Shown: positions 13,331 through 25,594, numbered from the stretch's first letter. The stretch is 64,000 nt of DNA from Whalleya microplaca (GCA_022497155.1 MU385723.1:558001-622000), one strand, 5' to 3'. Program-made: numbers and translations. Notes: generated by a model not told the origin, from the letters alone.

Positions 13331-13686
13331 ATGTCGAAGACATTCACCGCCAAAGATGTCGCGGAGCATAAAGACGAGCAGAACGGCATGTACCTCATAG
13401 TCGACAGCGGGGTATACGATGTCACAAGTGAGTCTACTCGCCAATTCCTTTGCGCGCGCGCTGTCCTCCTCAGGTACATTCAGTGCGATGCCCTTAGCTG
13501 CTGCTGACAATGCCGCCTCGCCTTGCAGACTTCCTCGATGAACACCCGGGCGGCGCCAAGATCCTCAAGCGCGTGGCCGGCAAGAACGCGACGAAGCAGT
13601 TCTGGAAATACCACAGCAAAACTGTGCTCGAGAAATACGGCGGCAAGCTGAAGGTGGGAGACCTGGCCGAGACGGCCAAGTTGTGA
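13331..13686 (+). CDS. small soluble cytochrome b5-type heme protein
   Basis: Exons are 13331-13427 and 13529-13686 (intron 101 bp, phase 1), giving 84 aa. The whole protein is one cytochrome b5 domain: MSKTFTAKDVAEH, then YLIVDSGVYDVT, the heme-binding HPGG with His38, and the second axial ligand His61 in FWKYHSK. These proteins carry single electrons to desaturases, P450s and related oxidases. There is no C-terminal membrane helix, so this form should be soluble, unlike ER-anchored b5. It lies 449 bp from, and converges with, a cytochrome P450 gene, which makes a partner role plausible but unproven. Identification of the fold is secure; the partner is inference. Confidence 0.92.
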
Positions 13687-14135
13687 GCCGAGGACTTTGG
13701 TTGGCGTTTTGCAATGTTTTTATGGAGTCTGAATTTTCAGGAGCGAGGGTCGTTTTCCTATACCTTGTTGCATATATAAAGCGATATGTATAGAGATAGC
13801 ATTTGCTGCCTGAAGCGTTCTTAGCTATCCTAGGTATCTAGAACATGTTAGGCTAAAGAGATGCGATTGTCCTACCTATTATATGGTGATATTGTCTTGA
13901 TTAGTTGGAACACTCTACAACGCAATTTCTGGAAATAAGGAAATTAGTGGAATTTTTCTACAACTCGGTATTAGTCCAATGTAACGTCTCTTTGACACAA
14001 ATGCAATAATTTGTATCATGGTGCTCTGATATGTCTACATGGATGGTTGCATCTACTTGATAACAATCTCATAAGTATAGACACATAGCGAACTAGAATA
14101 TTTTAGGATACACCTTCCAGAGGAATAACTCTAGT
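13687..14135. other. intergenic between convergent b5 and P450 genes
   Basis: 449 bp, AT-rich, holding the two 3' untranslated regions. No open frame or repeat of note. Confidence 0.5.
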
Positions 14136-16020
14136 CTAGTTTCGGATTATAACTCTGAGTCCTTGGCTCCCCTCATAAGACACAGTTGTTATATAGTCTG
14201 CGTACGTTGCTATGTCTGCTCTGGTAGTCTGGTAAAGTTCCAACGTCGGCCCATTCTGCTCTTTCTTAGTAGGGTCATAAATGTCATACCGACGGAAGAG
14301 GCCAGCAGTGAACGTTTGTAGCTCCTGGTAAGCTAGATTGATACCAATGCACTGCCTTGTCCCCTTTGAGAACGACATCAGATATTTCTGCAACTTCGGG
14401 TTCTCGATGTACCGGTCTGGTAGGAACTCGTCAGGACGATCGTATACGTCTGGGTTGCGGTTCAGAATCGGCGCTGCCATGCCAAACGCCGAACCTGCTG
14501 GGATGACGAAGGTTCGGCCATCTCGCGCTTCGTAAACGATATCTTCGTCGGGAGCTACGCGGTCCTGTCGGTGAGTCGCGCCGGGGTACAGACGGATGGC
14601 CTCTTGTATGATTGCGTTGAGGACCGGTAGCGCGTCCAATCTGGAAGCTACAGGTAGTTCGTTTGGATCGGGTATGGCAGTGTTCAATTCGGCTTTCAGC
14701 CTGGCCAACAGTGGACGGTCAGTAAGCAAGTGATAGCTGATGGCCGCCAACGTTGATGCGCTCGTTTCAGAGCCTGCAACAACCATTATCATAGCTTCAT
14801 CCGTCAAACGTTTAGTTTCCTTCTCCGACTCCGGAATATCACTACGAATGATATCATGGAAGATAGTTCTACCCTCAGGGACCTCTTTTGCCGCTTGAAT
14901 CCGCTTGATCTGATCGGCCAGTCCCTATGAGGCAGGTTAGTCACATTACTTGAGGTAGTCTCGCATCCTCAAGTTAATTCCTTACCACTACAAAACTCGC
15001 AAATACGCCGACCCTCGGGTAAAGGGTGGTCATGATGCCAGGAGGCATATTTGCCATTGAATAGGCCAGCCAGTAAACGTGGGTTCCCAGATGAGCCACC
15101 CTGGAAGGTGTCAGGATATCAAAGAATGCGGCGTCGCAGTCTTCCATATCAAGACACCTTCTCCCCTCTCCCCCAAAAGCATAGGCCTGGATGATGTCCT
15201 TGGTTGCGGCCCTGAATGCGACATTCATGCGGACAGGGGCACCCGCTTTGGCCCACCCGTCCATTCGATGGTATAGATTAGCGAGCGTGTCGTTGATGAC
15301 CGGCTCCAGGCGTCGCACATTCTGTTGTGAGAAATACGGGTTCAGCGCTGCTCGACGCTTGCGGTGGAGATCATGGTCCTCGGTGGCAAGAATCGAGCCG
15401 GGAGCAAAGAGCGTCTGGAGGATGGTCCTGTACCTCTGGCGCCGCAGCTTGGGAGACTGCGTGTATAGCTTGTCGATGAAGGTAGGATCATTCACATGCA
15501 CTACATCTGGCCTGATCCGAACAATTGGTCCATATTTGCGGTGCATCTCTTCCACAACCCAGACATACTGGCCGCCTCGGACCACTACTGCATGTTAGTC
15601 TGTTGGCCAGGGCTCGAAAGCTTTCCTTCTAGAAGGCTCATCCTCTTCCCCTAGACTAGGCCTAGTCAGACCTAGGAGGTGAACAACATGACATATGACA
15701 TACTATGTAAGAGGTTAGCTACTAGCAGAGCTTGGGAAATCTCGAGAACAAAGGATTATGGTCTCGACAGAGATATTCATACGCACCCATCATGATAAGC
15801 ATTGTACCAACTAGTCAGTGCTGTATTGCTCTGGTCAATATATGTATTGAAGCCACGGGAAACCTTTCTCACCCGCAATCTTTGGACCGGGAATCTTGGC
15901 CAGTGGACTGAAGTATAAGCGATAGATCGCGAGACCCGAGATGTATAAAAGAGCTACCAATGCCACAACCAGTAGCGGCGGAACATTAGTTATTAGCTTT
16001 AGGCCGTTGTCTAGGGCCAT
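14136..16020 (-). CDS. cytochrome P450, microsomal, with a probable 1-base lesion at an intron donor
   Basis: Coding blocks in gene order are 16020-15873, 15820-15788, 15584-14986 and 14924-14136, about 520 aa. The N-terminus has a membrane anchor and a proline-rich IPGPKIA hinge. The last exon carries the I-helix VVAGSETSAST, the K-helix EAIRLYPG (ExxR), the PERF-like region DEFLPDRY and the heme loop FSKGTRQCIG with the Cys ligand. It resembles the broad fungal class often labelled trichodiene oxygenase-like, but the substrate is unknown. The block LTSWYNAYHD (15820-15788) should join to VVRGGQYVW, but the donor reads GATGGGTGCG: the usable GT lies one base too late, shifting the frame by one. 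Without one G in 15788-15786 the join would be perfect. This may be a true inactivating insertion, a strain variant, a sequence error, or non-canonical splicing. All other motifs are intact, arguing for a recent event. Confidence 0.85.
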
Positions 16021-19000
16021 TTTAGCGTATAGAATTCTGGAGCTCGGGTAGATTGACACTAGGTTCACGATTGTCGAGGTTGCAGTGATACATAATGATA
16101 GGAAAATGTGTAATAGAGAACAGGACTTCCCATCCCTTTAAACTAGAAATACAATATACTCGGTTCAAAAGAGCAATCCCTTGCATAGCCAATCAAGTAC
16201 TAGGTGAACAGGGTCATACGAGTTTGGTTTGATTAGAAATCACATAATTCTGTGCCGTTTTAAATACAAAGCTGCCCAGGTTTGCTCCATGCCTCTTGCA
16301 AGAGTGCAGCCAGCTAAGGAACTTGGCACCTTTTCATCTCGCCAGCTCGCCCAATTGAACTGAGCTCACACTCAGCACCTAGCAAAATCTACAGTATAGT
16401 TAGGATGAATCGTTTCTGATTGGAAGTCTCCGAGACATAAGGATTCGTGGATTAATCAAGTTCAAAAGGGTGTTACACGAGCGAAGTACCAAACGGCCGG
16501 GAAAGATGATTAACCAGATACGGAGTGTGGCAGGCAAATTCCGTGATGCTGCCGGGTACGTACGTACATACATATGTATCCCACGGACCTCTGCAAGCAC
16601 GCAGCTATTTGTCGTTTTAATAACCCCTTAATCATCACCTGTTGAAGCTCCTTCAAAGGCTAAGACACTAAACTTGAATTTGGTAGTCATCTCGTACACC
16701 TAAGTATATGAAAAGAGCGGGATAAACACTCTTAGGCTGTACTATATAAGGATCCCCGCCGGAACGGCGCAGTTTTATGGAAACTGGAAGGTCGAAGCTG
16801 AAAAGGATCTCGTCCATCTCCAGTTAGGCATTTTAACTAGGAGGCAGGCAGGTATGCACCTGATCTTTGCTACTGAGTTCCGCGATAGGCTTTATCGTAG
16901 CCAATATTTGACCAGTGTAGATTCAACATTGACAAGAGATCGTGTCCATAGATCTTGCATTGAGTACAACCTTAAGCAACATGCTGGCTCGCTGTGTCTT
17001 TGCTTTCAATGTGAGGAAGAGTAGGGGCGCCTTGGCTTGCCGATATATTTAGTCCAGAGAGGTTGGCGGCAGCCTGCCAGCTTGAGTCGGATAGACTACT
17101 TCTCATCGTTGTTGGTCATGCGAGGTCCTCTAGGCTTATCTCTGTTTGTTACATTGGCCGAGGTCCTTGTGATTATATCATCATTGTCGATTTCATATGA
17201 CCAAGCCGGGCGACGGCTGTATTTTCTGGCTTTGCCTGCGACGATGGGATCACGATAGGATGTACGAAGCAGGTTTCCGCGGCATCTAGTTAGAGATTTG
17301 CTTGACGCTGCTAGCCGATCCAAAACCGTATGGTTTCGTTCCTCTCAGGCACATCGCTCAATTTAGACCCTAGGAGAGACTTTGAATGAATCTAGAAATC
17401 CAATCTAGATGAGCGTTGTATCAGGGCTAGTGGCTAACAGGTTGAATGTTAGAAGCAAGTTGGTGAGGCGTATGGGTTCTTGGAGAAGATACTCTTTCTG
17501 AAATGACGTTACGCGAATTATGTTCAATTGTAGAACTGTTTACCATTTCGCATAGATATAGGCATATACTACGCAAGACTAGCTTCTTCCATTGTCCCAG
17601 ATTGACTCACATCAGACCTGTGATGTAGCCATTGTATGGCCATAAATAGACTCAAGCGTTTGTGAGACCAACGAATGACCTGAAAGCTGGTCGGTGCTTT
17701 AGATACGTAGTCTGAAAGGGAGAAGCACTTCGATAGAAATGTACCGTTTAATTGTATGAGAAGACAGGATACCAAGGTATTCCTTGAAATGGAGGTAGAA
17801 CTGAAACTTGGGACTACCAGAGCACGTTCCTCGAGAGGCTGAATATGGACGTGAATATATGAGCGAATTAAGGAACGGACCTGACGGATAACGCCTCATC
17901 TATATCTTATTATAGCATAACAGTGAATACCTCAATTACACTAGGGTCATAGCATAACTTGATATAACAATGTCGGTCTACAACACAAGGTGGTACTTGA
18001 GACAAAATCTAGGTGAAAATGAATGTAGGTTTCTCTTGACATGTACGTGAGGGAGCTTGCTTTGTGATACTTATAGCATTGTATCTTCGGTCCTCTACAC
18101 TGTTGTGTACGTGTATATACATACTTACAGTAAAGCCGGATCATGGTTCCGGATGATTCTGTCGATGTTGAGCAGATTCATGAGGCCCTAGATCGGCATT
18201 TGACGGAAGAGAATGCATTGGAAGGGAGGTCTTTTTATCTCTCATATCGGAAACGCCGCTCCTGCGAGGTTTATCAAAGCTACCTAGCTTAAACGAATCG
18301 ACGGTGTGCAAAAGGTCAGAAGCGGTGCGACTAGGTGCGACTAGCCCCGACAGAGCCGGCGTATACCCAGATAGGGATTTCTCCACCCCTGCCACCAATT
18401 TTCAGCGATTGTCCTTGATGCACCAACAGACCTAGTTAGACTGTGAGATTAATGGGTGCGCCAGGCTTTCAAGCTCCGACTATCAAATCCGAGCCGGCCT
18501 TTTCCCTCTGGCTCGCGCGCCTCGTTCCTGGATTCAGTGGTTGGCTGGTTGGTTGAATGCACCTAGTGCTATCCAAAACCATCTAGCTGAGCCTGGGGCT
18601 CTGAGAAGGATGCGATACGTCATATGGCTTGTTTATTATAAGCTTTGCTGCACCTGTACGATTCGCAAACTCTTGGCTGATGTAAAAGCTGTAAGTGCAC
18701 ACATACATGTACATACCTCAGTAATAATTCACTCAGGGTGTCACCTACAAATATATTGTCTTCCTGTTCCTTTTTGTCAGTGCTTGTCCGCAAGTATTAG
18801 ACTTTCTGATGAAAGAAACGTTTCTCCCTCGGAAAGTGGGTTTTCCTGAAGGTACATGTACCTAGCTCATTACGCTAAGATGTTGTTGGTAAAGAAGGTA
18901 TTCCTAGTGCGGTTGTCACCAAAGCAGTTAGCAACAGCCGACGTCCAGGCGCTTTTATTACGGTAGATACGCAACAGCGCTTGGGCCACCTACAATCCTG

Positions 19001-19545
19001 ACATCACCCGCCAGGGCCACCACTGCACATAAACAACAAATCCTAGGCGTATCCACAACTCTCGATGGAATTTCTCCATCTGCAATTCTAATTCCTAAAT
19101 CCTGCCATTGGTTGCCTACTACAGTCTAGAGAAGCTCTCGCTCACATTGGAACCTGAAGCCACTTCGGCATTCCCATCCAACCTTGGAGTCGGCTTCCAT
19201 CAAACTCTACCAGTACAGTAGTAGTAGTTGGTAGGTGAACGTCTCTCTCTTTCCCAGTCCACGTCGAGATATAGATCTTCCACCGCTCGCCTGAGCTCGG
19301 ATTCTCGCGATTCTAATCGTCGTCGCATTCCCCATTGTCGATCGCATGTTCCCCTGCCCGAGTTGCGGTATTACATATCCACTTATGGATCCGATGACCC
19401 CAGCTACCTAACAAAATCGCGCAGAATTGTGCAGGCCTACCGAGCTCCCGCACTGGCCAAGCTTTTTGTTTCCTTCTTAACCCATCGCTTGAGCTCTAAA
19501 ACCCGGACATTCATATTATTTCCTTCACGCCCCGATCCTTCCTGA
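16021..19545. other. gene-poor region, no supported gene
   Basis: About 3.5 kb. Its first part should contain the P450 promoter. Short frames occur on both strands, none with a recognisable motif or a convincing splice pattern. A minus-strand frame at 18398-18141 (85 aa, Ser-rich) is the most protein-like but has no support. Confidence 0.45.
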
Positions 19546-20070
19546 CTTTTTACTTCCTCTCCTCTCCTCTCTTCAACTCACTTGCCCCTGTGAATTCTAC
19601 CCTCGAATCGACCCAAGGGCCTGTGTTGTTCGCAGTTCAAGCTTCTCTGACCATCATCAATCATAACAGTCCATAACAGTCCAGCTCCACTGAAGTGATC
19701 GAGTCAACCAACCTGTGCTCCACATAAACACCTACCAAAACACCCATTCCTCAGATCGCGTGAGAGGTAAGCCGCATCTCTTGTCAATTGGACCTCTCGA
19801 GCGCCCGGCAACATCAATTCCTACGTATCTGCCTCGCCATGTCTATTTTGCTATCGTCTTGTGCTCGGGAATGCTAGTAGTGGCAAATTCGCTCAGTGTG
19901 GCACCGAGGGCTTTCGGATTGTCGGATGCGTCTTTTTCTTGATAAACTTTCATGTGGCATATAGATCGTGAAAGGCGAGGCAGATACTCGGCGTCAATTG
20001 GCCTACACTCGACTTCTCTTTGCGTTTGTTGTATTTTCGACAATCGAGAAACGCTAATTATTCCCCACAG
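19546..20070 (+). promoter_or_regulatory. CT-rich promoter tract and 5' leader with a likely untranslated-region intron
   Basis: A pyrimidine-rich run at about 19549-19580 (repeated TCCTC units) is typical of highly expressed fungal promoters. A GTAAG donor at 19767 and a CCCCACAG acceptor ending at 20070, with a CTAAT branch site shortly before it, define a probable 304-bp intron nine bases upstream of the ATG at 20080. This is inference from motifs only. Confidence 0.5.
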
Positions 20071-20079
20071 ATTGTCGCT

Positions 20080-20397
20080 ATGCCCGCTATCAACAACGCC
20101 TTGGTCGCTCGCGCAAGCGATAACATGAGCCACATTGTGCGCCGTGAAAACTGGGCTGTATGTCTACCGAATTCCTTTGTTTATTACGTTATATTCCCTA
20201 TTTGACGCTCTGATGATGTTTTTATCATCCGAACTATGTACTTTGGGGGTGAAGATGCTAATACCTTGCAGCAACAAGAGGCCGGTGTCGTCGTCGTCTT
20301 TTGTATCGTCTTCACCGTCGGTGTTGGTTTGATTGCTCTGTGGATCTCTAAGGCCGTCGCGAAGAGAAAGGCCAAGAAGGCTTCCCTCCCTCAATAA
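20080..20397 (+). CDS. 67-aa single-pass membrane protein, function unknown
   Basis: Exons are 20080-20157 and 20272-20397, joined by a phase-0 intron with a GTATGT donor and a TTGCAG acceptor. The product is MPAINNALVARASDNMSHIVRRENWA followed by QQEAGVVVVF, a hydrophobic helix of about 22 residues, and a basic tail KAVAKRKAKKASLPQ. The Lys/Arg-rich end suggests the C-terminus is cytosolic. I do not recognise the family. The good codon use, clean splice sites and strong promoter-like upstream region support a real, probably well-expressed gene. It could be a small subunit or regulator of a membrane complex, but nothing in the sequence says which. Confidence 0.72.
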
Positions 20398-20941
20398 ACA
20401 ACGACGAAGTAATGATGGATGGACGTTTTGAAGGGAAGCTATGGACGACGGCGGAATGATATGATCAGTAACGTGTTTCCTACGTCTCGATTCGACACGC
20501 ATTTAACCTTTTTCGGATATGTGTTACCTTTGGTCTGTCATGTTCCGACGCGAGATTGAGATGGGTGCGGGAACTACTGAGGATGGTGGTCTAAGAATAT
20601 CAGCTATGTTTCGCGTTAATACGCTTAACTTGATACCTGGGAAAGCTCTTGCCAAAGGGTGCTTATCTCAATTAAATCCCAAATACTTTGGTTTAATTCT
20701 CTCTAATACCAATGACTTACAATCAGTTACGTGCAGGCGTTCGCTATGACCACAAAGTGCTGTCTTATGTACTACGTATTCGTCGATTGAGTACCTAGGT
20801 ACCTAATTGCTCGTGTGCTCCAACCATCCCATCGTTGGTGTCAAAGTCAAGTGACTCGACTCCCTAAACGTAATGCCACTTGCAATTTGGATCAGGGTCA
20901 TGACGATCATCAATCATTAGTCTTGAACAGTGTACCAGACT
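20398..20941. other. intergenic, convergent 3' regions
   Basis: 544 bp between the small membrane protein and the deaminase stop. A plus-strand open frame at 20519-20749 has no recognisable features. Nothing else is seen. Confidence 0.45.
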
Positions 20942-22238
20942 TCAGTAGAGCTCCATTTTCTCCAGGTGGATTAATCCATTTGCTGGCTGTAGTCTGTCGT
21001 TAGTATAACCCCCTATATTACATCGAAGTCGGCAAAAGGTGAAAAGATGAGTGCTACTTACCGGCGAGAACTGTCTCAACTCGACCCCAGCCGTCCTGAA
21101 GACCTGCGCCGCCTCCCCATCCATACTATACCCCTGATTATACACGACCTCGCCGATGCCGACCTGCACGATCTTGATGCTGCACGTCAGACACGGACAC
21201 GTATTGCAGTACAGCACGCTGCCCTCGCGGATCCTCTCCCTCCCGGCCTCGAGCAGCGCGTTCTCCTCCGCGTGCAGACACAGACAGGTCGCGAGCGCGG
21301 CGCCGCTCGTCGAGTCGCCCGAGTTGCAGCGCGGGCACCCGCCCTCGCCGCAGTTGCGCAGGTGGCGCGGCGTGCCGTTGTACCCCGTGCTGACGACGTG
21401 GTGGCGCGCGTCCACCAGCACGCAGCCCACGGCCCGCTTCATGCAGTTGCAGCGCTGCGCCGCCAGCGACGCCAGCGACATGAAGTAGCTGTCCCAGCTC
21501 GGCCGCAGGCGGTCCGGGTTCGTCAGGTCGAGCTTGCCGAGAGAGGCGTACAGGTGCGCGAGCGAGGTGGACGTGTTGAGGAGTCGGATCGTGGCCCGCG
21601 ACATCACGGGGAGTGCTCCGGAGGTGGGCGAGTAGAGGTGCGCGTCGGAGGCTGAGACGAAGGATTCTAGGCTGATGGGTTCGGTGCTGCTGCTGCTGTT
21701 GGTGCTGGTCGCTTGGCTGGCCCGACGTTCCTGGTAGCGCCGCCAGCGCATGGTGACGGGGGAGTCGACGCTGATGAGGATGAAGAAGGGCCGCCGGCTG
21801 AGGGTGTTGAGCACGTCCTCATCGTGGATATCTGTTGTTACCCAGCGCCACTGCCAGTGCTTCGTCACGAAGTTGAGGAGAGCCGTTGCTGTTGGGAAGA
21901 CATGAGAACTTGCTGCTGCTGGCTTCAGATGTACAGATAGACTTTGAGTGTGGCTCTCTGGTACCGCTGAGGCACTTGTACTTGGCTCAGTCTTGGGTAT
22001 GTCTGATGTAGCGCCGTGTTCTAGTGGTGTGCGCTCAATATGCAATTTCTTGAAGCCGTGGTGGTCTATCAGATATTGAGCTACTGTGCTCTTACCGGCG
22101 CATTTTGCTGTAAATCCGTGTAAGTGTAAGTGTAAGTGGAACTAGGGTTTATTTGATATATGAGAGATATATGAGAGAAAGGAAAAAATAATGTTGGGCA
22201 GCCTTGGGAACCTTACCACCACAAATTCCAATAAGCAT
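20942..22238 (-). CDS. DCD1: deoxycytidylate (dCMP) deaminase with N-terminal P-loop domain
   Basis: Exons in gene order are 22238-22217, 22107-21062 and 20986-20942, giving 370 aa. The enzyme converts dCMP to dUMP for dTMP synthesis. The first exon is only 22 nt; joining it restores MLIGICGAKCAGKSTV, a P-loop (GAKCAGKST, residues 7-15) like that of kinase-type NTPases and known at the start of fungal orthologues. The deaminase domain has zinc and catalytic motifs HAEENA (286-291) and PCLTC (312-316), plus an extra Cys-rich segment NCGEGGCPRC. A Ser/Thr-rich linker joins the two parts. The last intron (21061-20987, 75 bp) has no stop and is a multiple of three, so its retention would insert 25 residues. 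The gene is head-to-head with ATG7. Confidence 0.93.
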
Positions 22239-23321
22239 CTTCAGGTATCTGTTGGTTTTCTGTATTTATTTTATATAGCCCAATCATGAATCATTATGAT
22301 CCCGATCAGACCATTTCTCTGTTACATGTGAAGAGCCGATGTACGGTACACTACTTTCGACGCGTCGCGTAGAAATGACCTAGATGGTGAACCGGTGATT
22401 AACCAATACATGTAACATAGGACGTTGGTGCCCCTCTTTGCCCTCGTGCTACTGTATGTATGTACCCTAGTTAGGTACCTACAGGGCTGCCTTAGGTAGG
22501 TACTCACCTTAGGTATAGTGGAGGGGTTGGGGGCTGCAGGCTGCAGGCGTTTTCCAGCTGCCCCTGGGACCTCCCAGCCAACCCGCCCTTGGCGCAGGTG
22601 TCCTTGGCAGACAGACTGGATGGACATCAGGTCACGTCAGCGGTGATGTCGGACTGTCGGAGTTTGTACATACAGGATGTACATACAGGATGTACATACA
22701 GGATGTACAGAATAGCACAGACTGGAGCTGCAAGTGTTCGCATGAGCGCGTCCCGTCCCCTCTTCCGCACCAGTGGTACCTAACACCCCATCTTCGAGGT
22801 ACCTCTTGTACCTCCCGACGGTCACGGATGATTCACAAGCTCACGATTCGAGGGCATGTGACCCTTACTTGATTACATCTTACAACAGGCAGAGCTTGGC
22901 CTATGCTTGCCCTTTATATATTGTGTATGCCTACACAATCGTCACTGCTCAAGTGCCATGAAATCTGTCTTGCCTGACTAGACTACCAAACGTTGAACCA
23001 CCTAACAATCCCATTCATTCCAACCCACAAACAAAACGCCGCCCCGCTCTCACGATCCTCGCAGCCGAACTGCCCCTCCTTCTGCCTGCCTACACTTATC
23101 GAACATCGCCCGAACTGCCCCGTCTTGCCAAAATACTCGTATATTTCGGTGTCGTAGTGAACTCAGCTTTGATTGGGGTTGTTTCATTGCCATAAGTCCA
23201 CAGTAGACAGTGCCGTTTGCGGCATACTGCGGCATATTGCGACTACATCCTCAATAATCACCAGTCTCATCCGCGATTTACATACGTCTAGCACGTTGTG
23301 CTAGCTTACACGAAGTCGAAA
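22239..23321. promoter_or_regulatory. shared divergent promoter region of DCD1 and ATG7
   Basis: 1,083 bp between two start codons on opposite strands. It contains GGTACCTA-type motifs around 22470-22510 and 22795, and a 13-bp tandem repeat at 22665-22710. No convincing gene lies inside. Bidirectional control is inferred from the layout only. Confidence 0.5.
22665..22710. repeat. 13-bp tandem repeat, three copies plus a partial
   Basis: The unit TGTACATACAGGA repeats exactly at 22665, 22678 and 22691, followed by a partial copy TGTACAG. It lies within the DCD1-ATG7 divergent promoter. Exact copies suggest recent slippage; copy number may vary between strains. Confidence 0.95.
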
Positions 23322-25594
23322 ATGGCCGCACTTAAGTTCGCACCATTCCAATCCGAGATCGAGTTGCCTTTCTACTCAGCCTTATTCGCGCTCAAACTGG
23401 AACATGATAAGCTCAGTGATTCGGCACGGCCGGTTATAGGGCTCTACGGGCCTCGTCCGGGCACAGCGCCAGATGACAGCGTGAGGATGCAGGTGTTGGC
23501 CAGCGCGTTGACTAGTAAGCAGTGAGTGGCTTTTCTGCTTGTATGACATTGTGTAGAGCTGTCTGTGTGCCCCTGTGCTAATAATGGGGGCGGAAGCGTG
23601 CCACAGAACGGCATACGGGCCGAGGGCATCATTAGAAACACAAATACCTTGGACGCTTTTAAGCAGGTAGACAAAACCCAGATGATTCACAATGCTGCTC
23701 GACAGGTTCGTATTTCTCTAGAGATCCTACCATTCACACTGAAGTGGTGCTGATTCACTATGTTCAGATTTGGGATGCCATCAAGGATGGTACCATCTAC
23801 TCTGTTCCATCGCTACTCTCACATTACATCATCCTCTCTTATGCAGATCTCAAAAAATACCGGATGACCTACTGGTTCGGCTTCCCGACTCTTCATTCTG
23901 ACCCGCAATGGAAGCGCGTAGGCGATATTGGACATTTTACTTCAGAGGAGAGCACTGCGTTGGTGGACCGCGTAGGAACTTGGCGATACACGGTAGATCC
24001 CAGAGAACATGGCTTTTTTCTTGCGAAGAAAATTCGGCATAGGAGGACACCGAGTACCCAGTCTCCACTTGAGACTCCCACCGAAGATATCGGATATAGA
24101 TGGGAGGTTGGCTCACTCCGCGACTTCGAGAACGGATTCTTTAGGGGTGTGCCCCAGGATGATAAATACGTGGCCTTCGCGGACCCGTCTACATATAAAG
24201 AGCACCCGGCCTGGCCACTCAGGAATTTGCTTATCCTGATTAGACAGCGCTATCACCTCACCAAAGTTCAGATTCTGTGTTATCGAGACATACAACCACG
24301 CAGGCACGAGGCCCGTAGCATTGTCCTGCCCCTTGCTATGGACCCTGTGGAGAATATTGAGACGGCTGAGATGCCAAAGGCTACTGGTTGGGAACGTAAC
24401 CCGGCCGGCAAACTTCTGGCGAGGTCCGTCAGCCTGGCCGAATCAATGGACCCTTCTCGGCTGGCAGATCAGTCGGTGGATCTCAACCTGAAGCTAATGA
24501 AGTGGCGGATCTCACCGAACCTGAATCTCGATATAATTAAGAACACTAAGTGCCTTCTCCTGGGGGCCGGTACACTTGGTAGTTATATCTCAAGAAATCT
24601 TATGGGATGGGGCGTGCGGAAGATTACATTCGTCGACTATGGGGCCGTATCCTTTTCTAACCCAGTAAGACAGCCACTCTTCACATACAATGACTGTTTG
24701 AAGGGGGGAGCTCCAAAGGCCACCCGGGCCGCAGAGGTGCTCAAGGAAATATATCCGGGTGTAGTAAGCGAGGGCCATGTGCTTTCAGTTCCGATGCTCG
24801 GCCATCCTATAGTAGGAAAATCGAAAGGCGACTTTGAGAAACTCAAGTCTCTGATCGATGAACACGATGCAATATTCCTCCTGATGGACAGCCGAGAATC
24901 TAGATGGCTTCCTACCGTGATGGGCAAAGCGGCGGGCAAGATTGTCATGAATGCCGCTCTCGGTTTTGATACCTATGTGGTAATGCGGCATGGTGCAGAG
25001 CCCTTGGATGGTGGCGAGGACACATTAGGCTGCTATTTCTGTAATGACGTAGTTGCACCTGGCGATGTAAGTGGATGACCAAAGGTGCTGCATATCCTTA
25101 CTAATACTGGTCATTAGTCCCAGAAAGATCTGACTCTCGACCAGCAGTGTACGGTCACGCGACCTGGCATTGCTGCTATCGCATCCGCCCTGCTTGTCGA
25201 GCTCCTGACAAGTCTCTTACAGCATCCCCTAGGCCACCATGCTCCGGCTCCCGCAACTAGTACTTCGTCAGGCACCTTCCAGAGTAGGCCCGAAGATGAA
25301 CAGGCTCTTGGCATTATTCCACACCAGATTCGTGGGTTCTTGAACAAGTTCCAGAATCTCATCATTAAAGGCCAATCGTACCCATCTTGCAGTGCCTGTA
25401 GCAAACCAATCTTATCAGCGTACAGGAATGATGGGTGGGACTTCGTGAAGCGTGCCCTTGAGGACAAAGACTACGTCGCTGAACTCAGTGGTCTGGCTGA
25501 AGTTCAGAGGAAGGCTGAGGCTATGGCTGGCGAAGTTGAGTGGGAAGAAGATGAGGGCGACAACGACGGTGACGATGAAGGAGTTCTCCTATAG
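23322..25594 (+). CDS. ATG7: autophagy E1-like activating enzyme Atg7
   Basis: Exons are 23322-23521, 23597-23705, 23768-25066 and 25118-25594, giving 694 aa, close to other filamentous fungi. Atg7 activates Atg8 and Atg12 with ATP and passes them to Atg3 and Atg10 for autophagosome growth. The N-terminal domain starts [18 protein letters not shown] and includes [12 protein letters not shown]. The E1 nucleotide-binding site GAGTLG is at 369-374, followed by [13 protein letters not shown]. The catalytic cysteine is in [10 protein letters not shown] (C547). The C-terminal tail is very acidic ([14 protein letters not shown]), and the adjoining segment up to WDFVKRAL should bind E2 and Atg8. The acceptor of exon 2 (after 23596) was chosen because it restores frame; the short linker around it is less certain than the rest. 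Confidence 0.95.
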
